A stretch of 64,000 nt of DNA from CAAGNP01 sp045595965 (lineage in GTDB: Bacteria; Bacteroidota; Bacteroidia; Bacteroidales; UBA932). The DNA lies in contig JAZOBN010000037.1 in the NCBI GenBank assembly GCA_045595965.1, forward strand, positions 22,565 to 86,564, written 5' to 3'. The notes beneath the pieces were generated by a model that made no database searches, was not told where the DNA came from, and saw nothing but the letters and a program-made list of their open reading frames with translations. This document shows, one piece after another, positions 7,874 to 17,306 of the stretch. Every line of letters begins with the position of its first letter. The stretch's first letter is position 1. A program made the position numbers and the translations under genes.

Positions 7874-10300
7874 ATGAAAATCCTATTCAGTGTCGATTTC
7901 CACACCACATTCGGTCAGAATGTCTATGTGGTGGGATCTATTCCGGAACTTGGCAACAACAAAATAGAGAAAGCCCCCCTTATGGAATATGGTCCACACA
8001 GATGGTCACTTTCCATTAAAATATCACACCTGAAAGAGAGGATCATCACTTACCGCTATTTTGTCAAAGATCAGAACGGCAATATTATCCCCGAGGTCGG
8101 AAGTGACAGGATTCTTGCTCTGAGTCCATCATCCAATAAAATCACCCTTCTGGACGGTTGGCAAGGGAACACATTCAACGCACCATTTCTACGAACTCCA
8201 TTTTCTAACATATACCTTGCCCATGAGAGCAATATACCCACCCAGACCCATAAATACTCTCAGGAGGTAATCATCAAAGTACTTGCTCCTAATGTTGAGA
8301 AAAACGGCAATATCTATATCTGTGGCAATTGCAAAACTCTCGGGATGTGGAATACAGATGATGCCCTCCCCCTACTCCCTATTCATGGAGCAAAATGGGA
8401 AATCCATCTGCAAGTGGGAAAACTACCCCGCTCATTCGAGTACAAATTCATTAAAAAGATGGATAATGGGGATATTGTCTGGGAAGATGGGGAGAACCAC
8501 TCTGCCACCCTTGAGGAGATGGGGAGGGGAGAGACTCTATCAATAGAGCACTCAGCAGCAAGATTCAGCTTCCAGAACCCGAAATATGCAGGTTGTGCAA
8601 TACCAGTATTCAGCCTCCGGAGTGAATCTGACTGCGGAATAGGGGAATTTCTCGATATTAAGCAGCTTGCACAATGGTGCCGGTCTACAGGTCAGCAGAT
8701 AATCCAGCTCCTCCCGATAAATGACACCACGACTGATGGGGGGTGGAACGATTCATACCCATACAACTGCATATCGGTAAATGCATTGCACCCCATATAC
8801 ATCAATCTCCAATCAATCGCCCCACTCTCTCCCGAAGAGGAGATAGAGTTTGAAGAGGGGCGCAAAAGACTCAACGAAGCCCCCTTTGTGGAGTATGACA
8901 AAGTGTTCCGCTTCAAGATGAAATATGCCCGCATCCTCTTTGAAAGATATGGAGAAGAGGTTGCAACTGAGCCCAAATACTACTCATTCTACAAAAGCAA
9001 CAAGGAGTGGCTCCTCCCATACAGCCGATTTTCTTCATTACGTGACAAATACGGTACAGCCGATTTCCGTTCATGGAACGAAAGATATAACCCTAAAAGA
9101 ACACCAACAAAAGAGGACAAATTCTACATCTTCCTGCAATACCAACTATGGAAACAACTTCTGGAGGCTGTAGAATATACACATAGTCTGGGTGTTGCCC
9201 TCAAAGGGGATATCCCCATCGGAATCTCCCCTTGCAGTGTAGAGGCCTGGACAGAACCCGAACTATTCCATCTCGATTCCCAGGCAGGAGCCCCACCTGA
9301 TGCATTCTCTGCAGATGGGCAGAACTGGGGGTTCCCCACATACAATTGGGAAGCGATGGCAAAAGATGGATTTGCATGGTGGAAAAAGCGTCTTGGCATC
9401 ATGTCCCAATACTTTGATGCATACAGAATTGACCACATACTCGGATTTTTCAGAATATGGGAGATCCCAAGACCATTGAAGAGTGGACTCCTGGGGCATT
9501 TCTCACCGGCACTCCCACTCACCGTCGAAGAGATCAAATCTGCCTGCGGCAAATTCGTCCCCGGGCTCTATGTTGAAGATCCTATAGAAAAGGGGTTGTA
9601 CCACCCCAGAATTTCTCCATTCACCCAAGAAGAGTTTGAGACACTTTCTCAAGATGAGAAGGAGCGGTTCTACTCACTTCATCACAACTTTTACTACATA
9701 AGGCACAACAAATTCTGGGAAGAGAAAGGTTATGAGAAGCTTCCTGAGCTGATAAGTGCATCCAATATGCTCCCCTGCGCAGAAGATCTTGGGATGATTC
9801 CCGATTGTGTTCCCGAAGTGCTGCACAATCTGAAGATCCTTACACTTGAAATTGAGAGGATGCCCAAAGAGTTCGGCAAGAGATTCGGAGATCCTGCCCA
9901 CTATCCATACCTCTCTGTCTGTGCTACCGGCACCCACGACATGAACACCCTCACAGGGTGGTGGAAAGAGGATCGGGAACTCACACGAGAATACTACCGC
10001 GACTCGCTCCATGGAAAGGGGAATGCCCCTATCCTATGCACCCCCAATATATGCAAGAAAATTATTCAGAATCATCTGGACAGCCCTGCTATGTTTACTA
10101 TACTCCCTCTTCAGGACTGGCTCTCTCTATCTGAACAGATGAGGGTAGCCAACCCTGCCGATGAACGTATAAATACCCCGTCAAACAGGGATAACCAATG
10201 GAGATACAGAATGAATGTATCACTTGAGACATTAAAAAAATCTTCCCAACTTAATGAGAAGATTTTAGATCTTATTAAAGAGGGAGGACGCTTATCTTAG
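7874..10300 (+). CDS. malQ: 4-alpha-glucanotransferase with N-terminal CBM20 modules (GH77)
   Basis: Amylomaltase/disproportionating enzyme that transfers alpha-1,4-glucan segments in glycogen and maltodextrin metabolism. Residues 1-110 and about 130-235 look like two CBM20 starch-binding modules (VYVVGSIPELG; IYICGNCKTLGMW). The GH77 barrel follows with nucleophile D520 in FDAYRIDH, acid/base E637 in CAEDLGMIP and transition-state Asp D689 in GTHDMNTL. There is no signal peptide, so it is cytoplasmic. The 808 residues fit the CBM20-containing form known in Bacteroidota and plants. It starts 3 bp after the barrel-like gene, and its 3' end overlaps the convergent C26 gene by 26 bp. Confidence 0.95.
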   Translation: MKILFSVDFHTTFGQNVYVVGSIPELGNNKIEKAPLMEYGPHRWSLSIKISHLKERIITYRYFVKDQNGNIIPEVGSDRILALSPSSNKITLLDGWQGNTFNAPFLRTPFSNIYLAHESNIPTQTHKYSQEVIIKVLAPNVEKNGNIYICGNCKTLGMWNTDDALPLLPIHGAKWEIHLQVGKLPRSFEYKFIKKMDNGDIVWEDGENHSATLEEMGRGETLSIEHSAARFSFQNPKYAGCAIPVFSLRSESDCGIGEFLDIKQLAQWCRSTGQQIIQLLPINDTTTDGGWNDSYPYNCISVNALHPIYINLQSIAPLSPEEEIEFEEGRKRLNEAPFVEYDKVFRFKMKYARILFERYGEEVATEPKYYSFYKSNKEWLLPYSRFSSLRDKYGTADFRSWNERYNPKRTPTKEDKFYIFLQYQLWKQLLEAVEYTHSLGVALKGDIPIGISPCSVEAWTEPELFHLDSQAGAPPDAFSADGQNWGFPTYNWEAMAKDGFAWWKKRLGIMSQYFDAYRIDHILGFFRIWEIPRPLKSGLLGHFSPALPLTVEEIKSACGKFVPGLYVEDPIEKGLYHPRISPFTQEEFETLSQDEKERFYSLHHNFYYIRHNKFWEEKGYEKLPELISASNMLPCAEDLGMIPDCVPEVLHNLKILTLEIERMPKEFGKRFGDPAHYPYLSVCATGTHDMNTLTGWWKEDRELTREYYRDSLHGKGNAPILCTPNICKKIIQNHLDSPAMFTILPLQDWLSLSEQMRVANPADERINTPSNRDNQWRYRMNVSLETLKKSSQLNEKILDLIKEGGRLS

Positions 10301-11054
10301 CCTCATTGACCAGCCACTCAAAAATCGGTGAGAACTCACACTCCCCTCTGCTGGCAAATGCTTCAGGATGGAATTGGAGACCCAGTGCCCTCACTTTTCC
10401 TGTCCCTTCAATAGCCTCTACAACACCATCTTTTGCCACAGCAATCACCTTAAGCGATGGAGCTGTTTTTTTCACCGCCTGGTGGTGGAATGAGTTTACA
10501 GCAATGCTCTCTGTCTGCAGCAGATCGTAAAGAAGAGATTTTTTCTGTATGATTATGGTATGGGTTGCACAATAGTTTGGCGCCTCTTGTCTATGATCTA
10601 CCATTGACCCCTTTACTTGTGATGGGATATCCTGTATAAGGCTTCCCCCCATTGCCACATTCAGCATTTGCATACCGCGACAGATTCCAAGGACAGGGAT
10701 CCCTTTCTTGACAGCCATCTGGATCAGTGTATAATCAAAAGCATCCCTCTCTGGTGCAATCTCACCCATCTTGGGATGTGGCTCTTCTCCATAATAAGGG
10801 AGGGGATTGACATCTTCACCTCCTGTCATGACAAGACCGGTAATGGTATTAAGAATTGCATTCAACTGGACTGTATCTGTTGTCATCGGAATGACCAGTG
10901 GGATACCTCCTGCATTTCTTATTGCATTGATATATGTTAGGGGAGCACTTGCAGAACTTGAAGATGATACCGAAGAGACTCCGATGATGGGCTGAGCCAT
11001 CATGCTCTGAAAGACAAAGAGCAGCGATAGGATTCCTAATGCAAATTTTTTCAT
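10275..11054 (-). CDS. Secreted class-I glutamine amidotransferase-like hydrolase (peptidase C26)
   Basis: Gamma-glutamyl-gamma-aminobutyrate hydrolase / PuuD-type protein. The nucleophile is C125 in VLGICRGMQ and the His/Glu pair is H229 and E231 in LQFHPEA; the family signature NSFHHQ is at 187-192. Unlike cytoplasmic PuuD it has a clear signal peptide (cleavage near MMAQ, residue 21), so it acts in the periplasm, perhaps on gamma-glutamyl amides or folate polyglutamates. The substrate is inferred only. It lies 18 bp downstream of a secreted serine hydrolase on the same strand, and its stop lies inside the 3' end of malQ. Confidence 0.9.
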   Translation of the reverse strand: MKKFALGILSLLFVFQSMMAQPIIGVSSVSSSSSASAPLTYINAIRNAGGIPLVIPMTTDTVQLNAILNTITGLVMTGGEDVNPLPYYGEEPHPKMGEIAPERDAFDYTLIQMAVKKGIPVLGICRGMQMLNVAMGGSLIQDIPSQVKGSMVDHRQEAPNYCATHTIIIQKKSLLYDLLQTESIAVNSFHHQAVKKTAPSLKVIAVAKDGVVEAIEGTGKVRALGLQFHPEAFASRGECEFSPIFEWLVNEAKISVLPL

Positions 11055-11072
11055 ATATGTAATAGTTTTAGA

Positions 11073-12626
11073 TTATTCCCTCTCCCATGGGCCAAAATCA
11101 TTTTCCTCTCCGTAGCCGAATTCAACCAGCAACGATACCCCTTTCTTCCCTTTTTCATCCATGGTAAATGTTACAGGGAATTCGTGTCCGTCAGAACGGA
11201 ATGAAAATGTATTTCCATTAACATGAGTCATTTTATGTTTCCACCCTTTCTTGCCTATCTTTATATAAAGGTCACCATCCTCAAGAGAGACCTCAGCACA
11301 TCCGAAAAGGGGACCTTTATGGTAGTGTCCTACCAATGCTTTATATTTAGGTGCAGGGAGTTGTTCAGGAGCAGCCTCCTCTTCTGAACGTGCTACAGCA
11401 TTTCTATTATCCTTATACCACTCCTCAAGATATTCAGTATTGTAATCTTTCAACTCCTCTTCCCCAAGGAACAGGTCAATTGTCCTTCTCATAATTGCAT
11501 AACGTGGATCTGCAGGAACCTCACTATTGCACAATACGACCAAACCCAAGTCAAGTTCGGGGACAAAAGCACAGATCGCAGTAAAACCCCAGGTTGTACC
11601 TGTATGGAACCACAGTTTGTATCTGTTATTCTGCTCTGCGAACCAGCAATGGGCATAAAGTCTTGTGTAGGTATCTGTTTGTGATACAATTGTCTCTCCT
11701 TTATGAAGGTATTTCATCTGCTTCTCGGAAATTATCTGCTTATCTCCCACTTTCCCCATATCAAGATGGAACTGTGCATATTTTATCATATCCACAACAT
11801 TTGAATTGACACTTCCTGCCGGGCCGATGACAGTCTCCCACCACAAAGCCTGTTCCGGGCCGTAAAGTGGTGCGACATGCATCGAGTCTTTCACATAATA
11901 GAACTCGTGTGGAGTACTCGCTTTTGCTCCGGCATCTGCGAATCCGTTCTCGATCTCTGACCCTTCACCATTTACAGAAGTAGATGTCATACCGAGCGGT
12001 TCAAGGATACGGCTGTGTACATTCTCCTCCCAACTTTTTCCTGTCACCTTCTCAATCACTTTCGCTGCGATAATGAAAGTGATGTTATTGTATGCATAGG
12101 TATTTCTGAATTGGTATTTTGGGGTAATAAGTCCCATCATTTTATATACATCATCCCTGTCATATCCAAGATTGGGGATATATGTCCCCACCTGTCCGCC
12201 AATACCTGTCTTGTGTGTCATAAGATCCTGCACAAGCATATTCTCCTCCACATAATTGTCTTTCCAGTCAAAGTCGGGGAGGATATTCTTTACTGTGTCG
12301 CTCCAGGACACAAGGCCTTCGTCCACTATTGATGCCATCACGGCGGCTGTGAAAGATTTTGAGACAGAACCTATCTGGAATATAGTATTCTCCTCCACCT
12401 TACTGTCACCACCCATCACATTTACACCATAACCTTTTGACAAGACAACGTTTCCATCCTTTATAACTGAGAATGCCATTCCAGGAATACGCCAATCTCT
12501 CTTTACCTGCTCTACATACTCATCGAGAGATTTGACTATATCATCATAACAACAATCGTTTTGGGAATACCCTGCCATTGGAACAAACAACACAGCAAGG
12601 AGTAAAGAGAAAAAAGATTTTTTCAT
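11073..12626 (-). CDS. Secreted serine hydrolase, beta-lactamase class C / PBP4*-like
   Basis: Serine hydrolase of the beta-lactamase/penicillin-binding fold. The catalytic Ser-x-x-Lys is S87-V-S-K90, the second motif Y179-N-N181 is in TYAYNNIT, and the third is HTG in FHTGTTWG. A signal peptide ends near GYSQ (about residue 22), so the enzyme is periplasmic or exported. After the catalytic domain there is a DUF3471-like C-terminal beta domain of about 100 residues (GHYHKGPLFGCAEVSLEDG). Such proteins include D-amino-acid peptidases and esterases; resistance to beta-lactams should not be assumed. It is probably transcribed with the downstream C26 hydrolase. Confidence 0.88.
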   Translation of the reverse strand: MKKSFFSLLLAVLFVPMAGYSQNDCCYDDIVKSLDEYVEQVKRDWRIPGMAFSVIKDGNVVLSKGYGVNVMGGDSKVEENTIFQIGSVSKSFTAAVMASIVDEGLVSWSDTVKNILPDFDWKDNYVEENMLVQDLMTHKTGIGGQVGTYIPNLGYDRDDVYKMMGLITPKYQFRNTYAYNNITFIIAAKVIEKVTGKSWEENVHSRILEPLGMTSTSVNGEGSEIENGFADAGAKASTPHEFYYVKDSMHVAPLYGPEQALWWETVIGPAGSVNSNVVDMIKYAQFHLDMGKVGDKQIISEKQMKYLHKGETIVSQTDTYTRLYAHCWFAEQNNRYKLWFHTGTTWGFTAICAFVPELDLGLVVLCNSEVPADPRYAIMRRTIDLFLGEEELKDYNTEYLEEWYKDNRNAVARSEEEAAPEQLPAPKYKALVGHYHKGPLFGCAEVSLEDGDLYIKIGKKGWKHKMTHVNGNTFSFRSDGHEFPVTFTMDEKGKKGVSLLVEFGYGEENDFGPWERE

Positions 12627-12651
12627 ATCGTTTCAGATTAATTATTCTCCA

Positions 12652-12659
12652 CAAATATA
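12652..12659 (-). promoter_or_regulatory. -7 promoter box of the serine hydrolase operon
   Basis: TATATTTG on the minus strand, 25 bp before the ATG at 12626. It lies 2 bp from the opposing radA -7 box, so the two promoters are back to back. Confidence 0.6.
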
Positions 12660-12661
12660 AC

Positions 12662-12669
12662 TATTTTTG
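12662..12669 (+). promoter_or_regulatory. -7 promoter box of radA
   Basis: TATTTTTG matches TAnnTTTG. A GTG at 12669 in the radA frame overlaps this box, so translation must start further down, at ATG 12696. Confidence 0.6.
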
Positions 12670-12695
12670 TGGTGAATACTAACATCATTACCGAT

Positions 12696-14090
12696 ATGGC
12701 AAAAAATAAAAGTGCATGGTTCTGTTCCTCTTGTGGCAATGAGAGTGCGAAATGGCTTGGAAGATGTCCGGCCTGTGGTGAATGGAATACTATGATTGAG
12801 GAGCCCAAAGCCCCTTCAGGGAAATCTGTATCAGGGGGGCGAAGCAGATCTCTTCTGAAAATCTCAGAAGCAAGACCTACCCCGATCAACCAGATAGATA
12901 TCACCCAAGAGAGCCGTATCAGCATAGGTAATGGTGAAATAGAGAGGATTCTGGGAGGTGGTCTTGTAAGGGGTTCAATGGTGCTTATCGGAGGCGAACC
13001 TGGCATAGGCAAATCTACCCTCTCCCTCCAGATCCCCATCCAATGTCCATCTTTGAGGACACTATATGTTTCCGGAGAGGAGTCCCCAAGACAGATAAAA
13101 TTGCGTGCCCAAAGACTTGCCCCAGATGGGACTGAAAATCTTGACAATTGTCTCATTCTGGGCGAAACTCTTCTGGAAAACATAATCAGGACAGCAGAAG
13201 AGAGTGCACCTGAACTTCTGATAATAGACTCGATCCAGACAATCTATTCAGAAACCCTTGACTCCTCTCCCGGCTCCGTAACACAAGTACGTGAATGTGC
13301 TGCAGCCCTTTTGAGGTATGCAAAAGAGAGCAACGTCCCCGTAATCCTCATCGGCCACATAACTAAAGATGGTGCAATTGCAGGACCTAAAATTCTTGAG
13401 CACATAGTCGATGTCGTTCTCCAGTTTGAAGGGGACACAAGGCACTCTTACCGGATCCTCCGGGGGATAAAGAACAGATTCGGATCGACTGCGGAGCTTG
13501 CAATTTTCGAGATGCTCAACACCGGACTGAAAGAGGTGAGCAATCCGTCGGAGATCCTCACTCCGATGCATCAGGAGAACCTGAGCGGAATAGCTGTCGG
13601 CGCCATGCTGGATGGCACCCGTCCATTTCTGATTGAGGTGCAAGCCCTCGTCTCTACCGCTGCCTACGGAATGCCCCAGCGCTCAGCAACAGGATTTGAT
13701 GTAAGGAGGATGAATATGCTGCTGGCAGTTCTTGAAAAGAGGGCCGGATTCAAATTATCTGCAAAAGATGTGTTCCTCAATATTGCCGGGGGGATGAAGG
13801 TGACAGATCCCGCCTGCGATCTTGCCGTTATATGCTCCATCCTATCCTCCAACTTTGACCTGCACATCCCCACAAGCACATGTTTTGCAGCAGAGGTGGG
13901 TCTGAGCGGAGAACTTCGTCCTGTAGGACAGATAGAGAGGAGAATTGCCGAAGCAGAGAGACTTGGATACAAGAAGATATATATATCACCCTACAACACC
14001 ACCTCCGGTCACAACTCCAAAAAGGGAAAGGGGATAGAGGTTGTCGAGGTCTCTGATATCGCAGCCCTTTGCAGAAAACTTTTCCAATAG
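12696..14090 (+). CDS. radA: RadA/Sms DNA recombination and repair ATPase
   Basis: RecA-like branch-migration helicase of homologous recombination. From ATG 12696 (MAKNKSAWFC) the N-terminal C4 zinc finger uses C10, C13, C24 and C27. The RecA core has Walker A GGEPGIGKST and the RadA-specific KNRFG motif; the C-terminal half is Lon-protease-like without obvious protease activity, as usual. The length of 464 residues is normal. A GTG nine codons upstream falls in the promoter and is rejected. The gene is convergent with prmC (5 bp between stops). Confidence 0.97.
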   Translation: MAKNKSAWFCSSCGNESAKWLGRCPACGEWNTMIEEPKAPSGKSVSGGRSRSLLKISEARPTPINQIDITQESRISIGNGEIERILGGGLVRGSMVLIGGEPGIGKSTLSLQIPIQCPSLRTLYVSGEESPRQIKLRAQRLAPDGTENLDNCLILGETLLENIIRTAEESAPELLIIDSIQTIYSETLDSSPGSVTQVRECAAALLRYAKESNVPVILIGHITKDGAIAGPKILEHIVDVVLQFEGDTRHSYRILRGIKNRFGSTAELAIFEMLNTGLKEVSNPSEILTPMHQENLSGIAVGAMLDGTRPFLIEVQALVSTAAYGMPQRSATGFDVRRMNMLLAVLEKRAGFKLSAKDVFLNIAGGMKVTDPACDLAVICSILSSNFDLHIPTSTCFAAEVGLSGELRPVGQIERRIAEAERLGYKKIYISPYNTTSGHNSKKGKGIEVVEVSDIAALCRKLFQ

Positions 14091-14095
14091 GGGGA

Positions 14096-14989
14096 TCAGA
14101 ACCACTTTGTAAAATAGACCATACGTGGTTTTGTATGGATATCCTCCACCATAATGACATCACTGAAACCAAACTCTTCAAAGAGGGTAACAACCTCTTT
14201 GTGGTATGCCTCATTGATTTCACAATACCCTTTACCACCCACTTTAACTACAGTAATTGCCCATTGGGCAAAAGCCCTGTAGAACCTCAAAGGGTCATTG
14301 TCCGGGACAAAAAGGGCCATTGAGGGTTCATATTCAAGGACATTGTCACTCATAAAGTCTCTCTCTTTCTCACACACATAAGGGGGATTGCTTACCAGAA
14401 TATCCACCTCCTCCAGATCTGGAAGGGTACTTGAAGAAGATGCTATATCCCTCTCATCAGGGGGACCTGCAAGGACATCCCATTTGAAGAACAGGGGTCT
14501 GTTTTCCGAAATATTCTGCTCTTGCGCCACCTTCAAAGCATCATCACTGAGATCACATCCAATCACTTGCGATTTTCTGAAATATGCTGCAAGGGTATGT
14601 GCGATGCATCCCGACCCTGTACACAAATCGAGAATTTTCAGTTCTGACATCCTATCACTATCCCATTGATGCTGGATCATACGGACCAATTCTTCTGTCT
14701 CAGGCCTTGGAATAAGGACAGATTCACACACATTGAACCTGAAACCGCCAAAATTCTCATATCCGAGGACATACTGCACCGGTCTGCTCGCAAGAAGTTC
14801 CTCCAGTGCCCCCTGCAATCTTTTCAGTTCCGGCTTGGGAATTATCACATTCGGTTCCACCAGATACTCGTAGTCAGAGACATTCAAAAAGTGTGTAAGG
14901 ACCCTGACTGCAATAGCTTTTGATTCATTTATGGAATAGAGCTCCTGCAGGGCATCAATGGACTTGGTCACGAACTCTTTATAGGTCAT
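14096..14989 (-). CDS. prmC: Release factor glutamine N5-methyltransferase
   Basis: Methylates the GGQ glutamine of peptide-chain release factors RF1/RF2. The N-terminal helical substrate-binding domain (about residues 1-85) is followed by a Rossmann methyltransferase with the SAM-binding ILDLCTGSGCIA and the diagnostic NPPY motif (VSNPPYV). The length of 297 residues is slightly above the usual 280. It is the last gene of the minus-strand PBP1A-ddl-phosphoesterase operon and overlaps the phosphoesterase gene by 11 bp, which suggests coupled translation. Confidence 0.95.
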   Translation of the reverse strand: MTYKEFVTKSIDALQELYSINESKAIAVRVLTHFLNVSDYEYLVEPNVIIPKPELKRLQGALEELLASRPVQYVLGYENFGGFRFNVCESVLIPRPETEELVRMIQHQWDSDRMSELKILDLCTGSGCIAHTLAAYFRKSQVIGCDLSDDALKVAQEQNISENRPLFFKWDVLAGPPDERDIASSSSTLPDLEEVDILVSNPPYVCEKERDFMSDNVLEYEPSMALFVPDNDPLRFYRAFAQWAITVVKVGGKGYCEINEAYHKEVVTLFEEFGFSDVIMVEDIHTKPRMVYFTKWF

Positions 14990-17297
14990 TCAGTGTAAGT
15001 TTTACAAGATTTCCACCCATATCGAGAAGATAGAGATATTCACCATCAATCACAGGGGTAGCCAAAACCGGAAGTCCCATCTCAAATCTCCACACATAAC
15101 TACCTTTTTCGATGGTATTGCAATAGACATAACCATCATTTGCCCCATAAATGAAATTGTCCCCGAAAAGTACGGGATCCCCCTCAATCGACATCTCATA
15201 ACTCTTGGTATAAGGGGAGGTATAGATCAATGCAGGCATTATGGTTGTGTTCCACACTTGTGAAAAATCTGACAATTTGTACCCGGTCATACCGTGGTTT
15301 GAAGTGCCGACCACTACCATATCATCCTTGATCAACATCCTCGAGCGGGTGTTGAATATATGTCCCTGTTTCCCCCTCTTTGTCTCCTCTCCACTCTTGG
15401 GATCCATCTCTACCAAAGTCTGATATGCTGTATAGTATATTTTACCATCCTTGTAAACAGGTGTTCCTGTACTGTATCTGTTCTCAGAATCCCTCTTTTC
15501 CCAAAGCAGTTCACCTGTTGAGGCATCAAAACCATATCTTGCCACCCAATAGGAGTTTACACACAATACACCATCTGCCACAAAATAGGTAGAGACATCT
15601 GTAATGCCGCCACTCTTGCCAGAGGTGTTTTGCCAGATCAAAGAACCATCCTTTGCATCGAGGGCCACCATATTGGAACCCTGCCCGACATATAGTTTTC
15701 CATCGTGGTAACATACACCTTGGGTATTGCACGGGTAAAGGCCATCTGTCCTGAACTTGTATTTCCACACAAGTTCACCACTGAATGGATCAAGTGCATA
15801 TATTACAGAAGTTATGTCCGAAAGGTATAGAAGACCATTTTCAAGAACCATATTGTTTCTTACCGAACCTCCTGTCTTGTAGTACCAGACCTCTTTCCCA
15901 CTCTCTTTATCAATAGCGCACACACCGCAATTCTCGCTCATCTGATCATCCACCAATGGGACATAAATGAGATTTTCCGACACCACAGGTGTCCCCAATC
16001 CGGCCAAAGATCTGAGTTGTCTCTCCCATACGATGCCATCAGGGAATTTCACATCCTCCATCCTAACTTCAGAATCTGAGAAAAGTACACCTATCTGATA
16101 TCTTCCCTCTGTATAAGGGAGCTCCACCCTCCACACAAATTCATTCACCTGCTCCATATTGACAGCACTCTTGTTATGAATCAATCTCACATTTTCCACA
16201 TCTGATTTCCCGTCATATACTACAGCCGAGATCTCAACCTTATCCCCCCTGACTACCCCTCTGGCGGCAATATGCTTGATTATGGGGTAATAGTGAAGGG
16301 TATTGGTAAGTTTCGAGCCATCATACTTGAATAATCTCCAACTTGAAGGGGAGTGGTCATTGCCACCTTTGTTGGGGGCTATTGTACATATCATCTGCGT
16401 ACCGTTGCTATTGGTATAGTGGTAGTTGACATGGTTGTGTCCATAGATATATGCTATGACATTGTATTTTGACAAATCCAAAGTCTGCTTCTCTGTTTTC
16501 AGAAGGAGATGTTCTGTATTTCCAAGGATGCCATGATTGAAAATCACAACAGGGGTGCCTTGCGGAATGGTTTCCAGATCTGCCCGCATCCAACTGTAAA
16601 CATCATCAGGGGTATATGTGGGTTTTGCATCCCCTGAAAGCATCGGGGTTACCATATAATGGACACCTTCTATATTGAATGAGTACCACAGAGGACCGAA
16701 ATTGTCCTCATACAATTTCTCTCCATAATCCCTCCCCTGGCTATCTTTATATCCTTTTATCAAATCGTGGTTTCCCATTGTATATACCATCCTTACCCCT
16801 ACATCATCGGTATTGAAATCTTTCCCGTTTATAGCAAGTCCCTGAGCATAACAGATATCCCCTGTTACCGCCACAAAATCGACCTTTTGGCTCTTCACAT
16901 ACCCCTTGAAGTCATCCATCCAGTCGAGATAACTCCTCTCTTCGATATCGGAGAACTGGATAAATTTTCCTGTAAAATCTTCTGCAGGGACCAGACCGAA
17001 CTCAAATGTCTGGTCGGCCCCACCCCTCACATCTATATAAAACGGGGTAGTATGGCGGTATCCTGTAGGGGTGTACAGGGTAACGAATCGGGCCCTATCC
17101 CCCAACTCTATCGAAAACTCTCCGTTTCTGCCACTTTTCACAATGGAAAAACCATCGGACAATACAACCCCTTTCAACCCTTTCTCCCCATCATCCATCC
17201 TTCCATTACTGTTTTCATCCACATATACAACCCCCTTTTGTCCATAAACGGCAAATGAACACAATAAGAGCACTAAAGCAAATAACCACCTTCTCAT
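14979..17297 (-). CDS. Exported calcineurin-like phosphoesterase fused to a PQQ-type beta-propeller
   Basis: Large secreted protein of 772 residues. A signal peptide ends near VYGQ (residue 20). Residues about 21-105 resemble the MetallophosN beta domain, about 110-300 a calcineurin-like phosphoesterase, about 330-430 a MetallophosC-like beta domain, and about 430-770 a PQQ/BamB-like propeller with repeated W/Y-rich blades (GELVWKYKF, GSLIWQNTS). Metal motifs visible are GD (146-147), GNHD (175-178), NH (254-255) and GHNH (286-289). The first motif, normally DxH, reads D117-I-E119, so one metal ligand differs. The substrate is unknown. Its position between ddl and prmC in a PBP1A operon suggests an envelope role, by inference. 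Confidence 0.85.
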   Translation of the reverse strand: MRRWLFALVLLLCSFAVYGQKGVVYVDENSNGRMDDGEKGLKGVVLSDGFSIVKSGRNGEFSIELGDRARFVTLYTPTGYRHTTPFYIDVRGGADQTFEFGLVPAEDFTGKFIQFSDIEERSYLDWMDDFKGYVKSQKVDFVAVTGDICYAQGLAINGKDFNTDDVGVRMVYTMGNHDLIKGYKDSQGRDYGEKLYEDNFGPLWYSFNIEGVHYMVTPMLSGDAKPTYTPDDVYSWMRADLETIPQGTPVVIFNHGILGNTEHLLLKTEKQTLDLSKYNVIAYIYGHNHVNYHYTNSNGTQMICTIAPNKGGNDHSPSSWRLFKYDGSKLTNTLHYYPIIKHIAARGVVRGDKVEISAVVYDGKSDVENVRLIHNKSAVNMEQVNEFVWRVELPYTEGRYQIGVLFSDSEVRMEDVKFPDGIVWERQLRSLAGLGTPVVSENLIYVPLVDDQMSENCGVCAIDKESGKEVWYYKTGGSVRNNMVLENGLLYLSDITSVIYALDPFSGELVWKYKFRTDGLYPCNTQGVCYHDGKLYVGQGSNMVALDAKDGSLIWQNTSGKSGGITDVSTYFVADGVLCVNSYWVARYGFDASTGELLWEKRDSENRYSTGTPVYKDGKIYYTAYQTLVEMDPKSGEETKRGKQGHIFNTRSRMLIKDDMVVVGTSNHGMTGYKLSDFSQVWNTTIMPALIYTSPYTKSYEMSIEGDPVLFGDNFIYGANDGYVYCNTIEKGSYVWRFEMGLPVLATPVIDGEYLYLLDMGGNLVKLTLNDL

Positions 17298-17306
17298 CTT
17301 GACAAA

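Noticed and set aside
11073..12626. Beta-lactam resistance enzyme
   Set aside because: Class C-like motifs are shared by peptidases and esterases; the DUF3471-like tail and operon do not point to AmpC.
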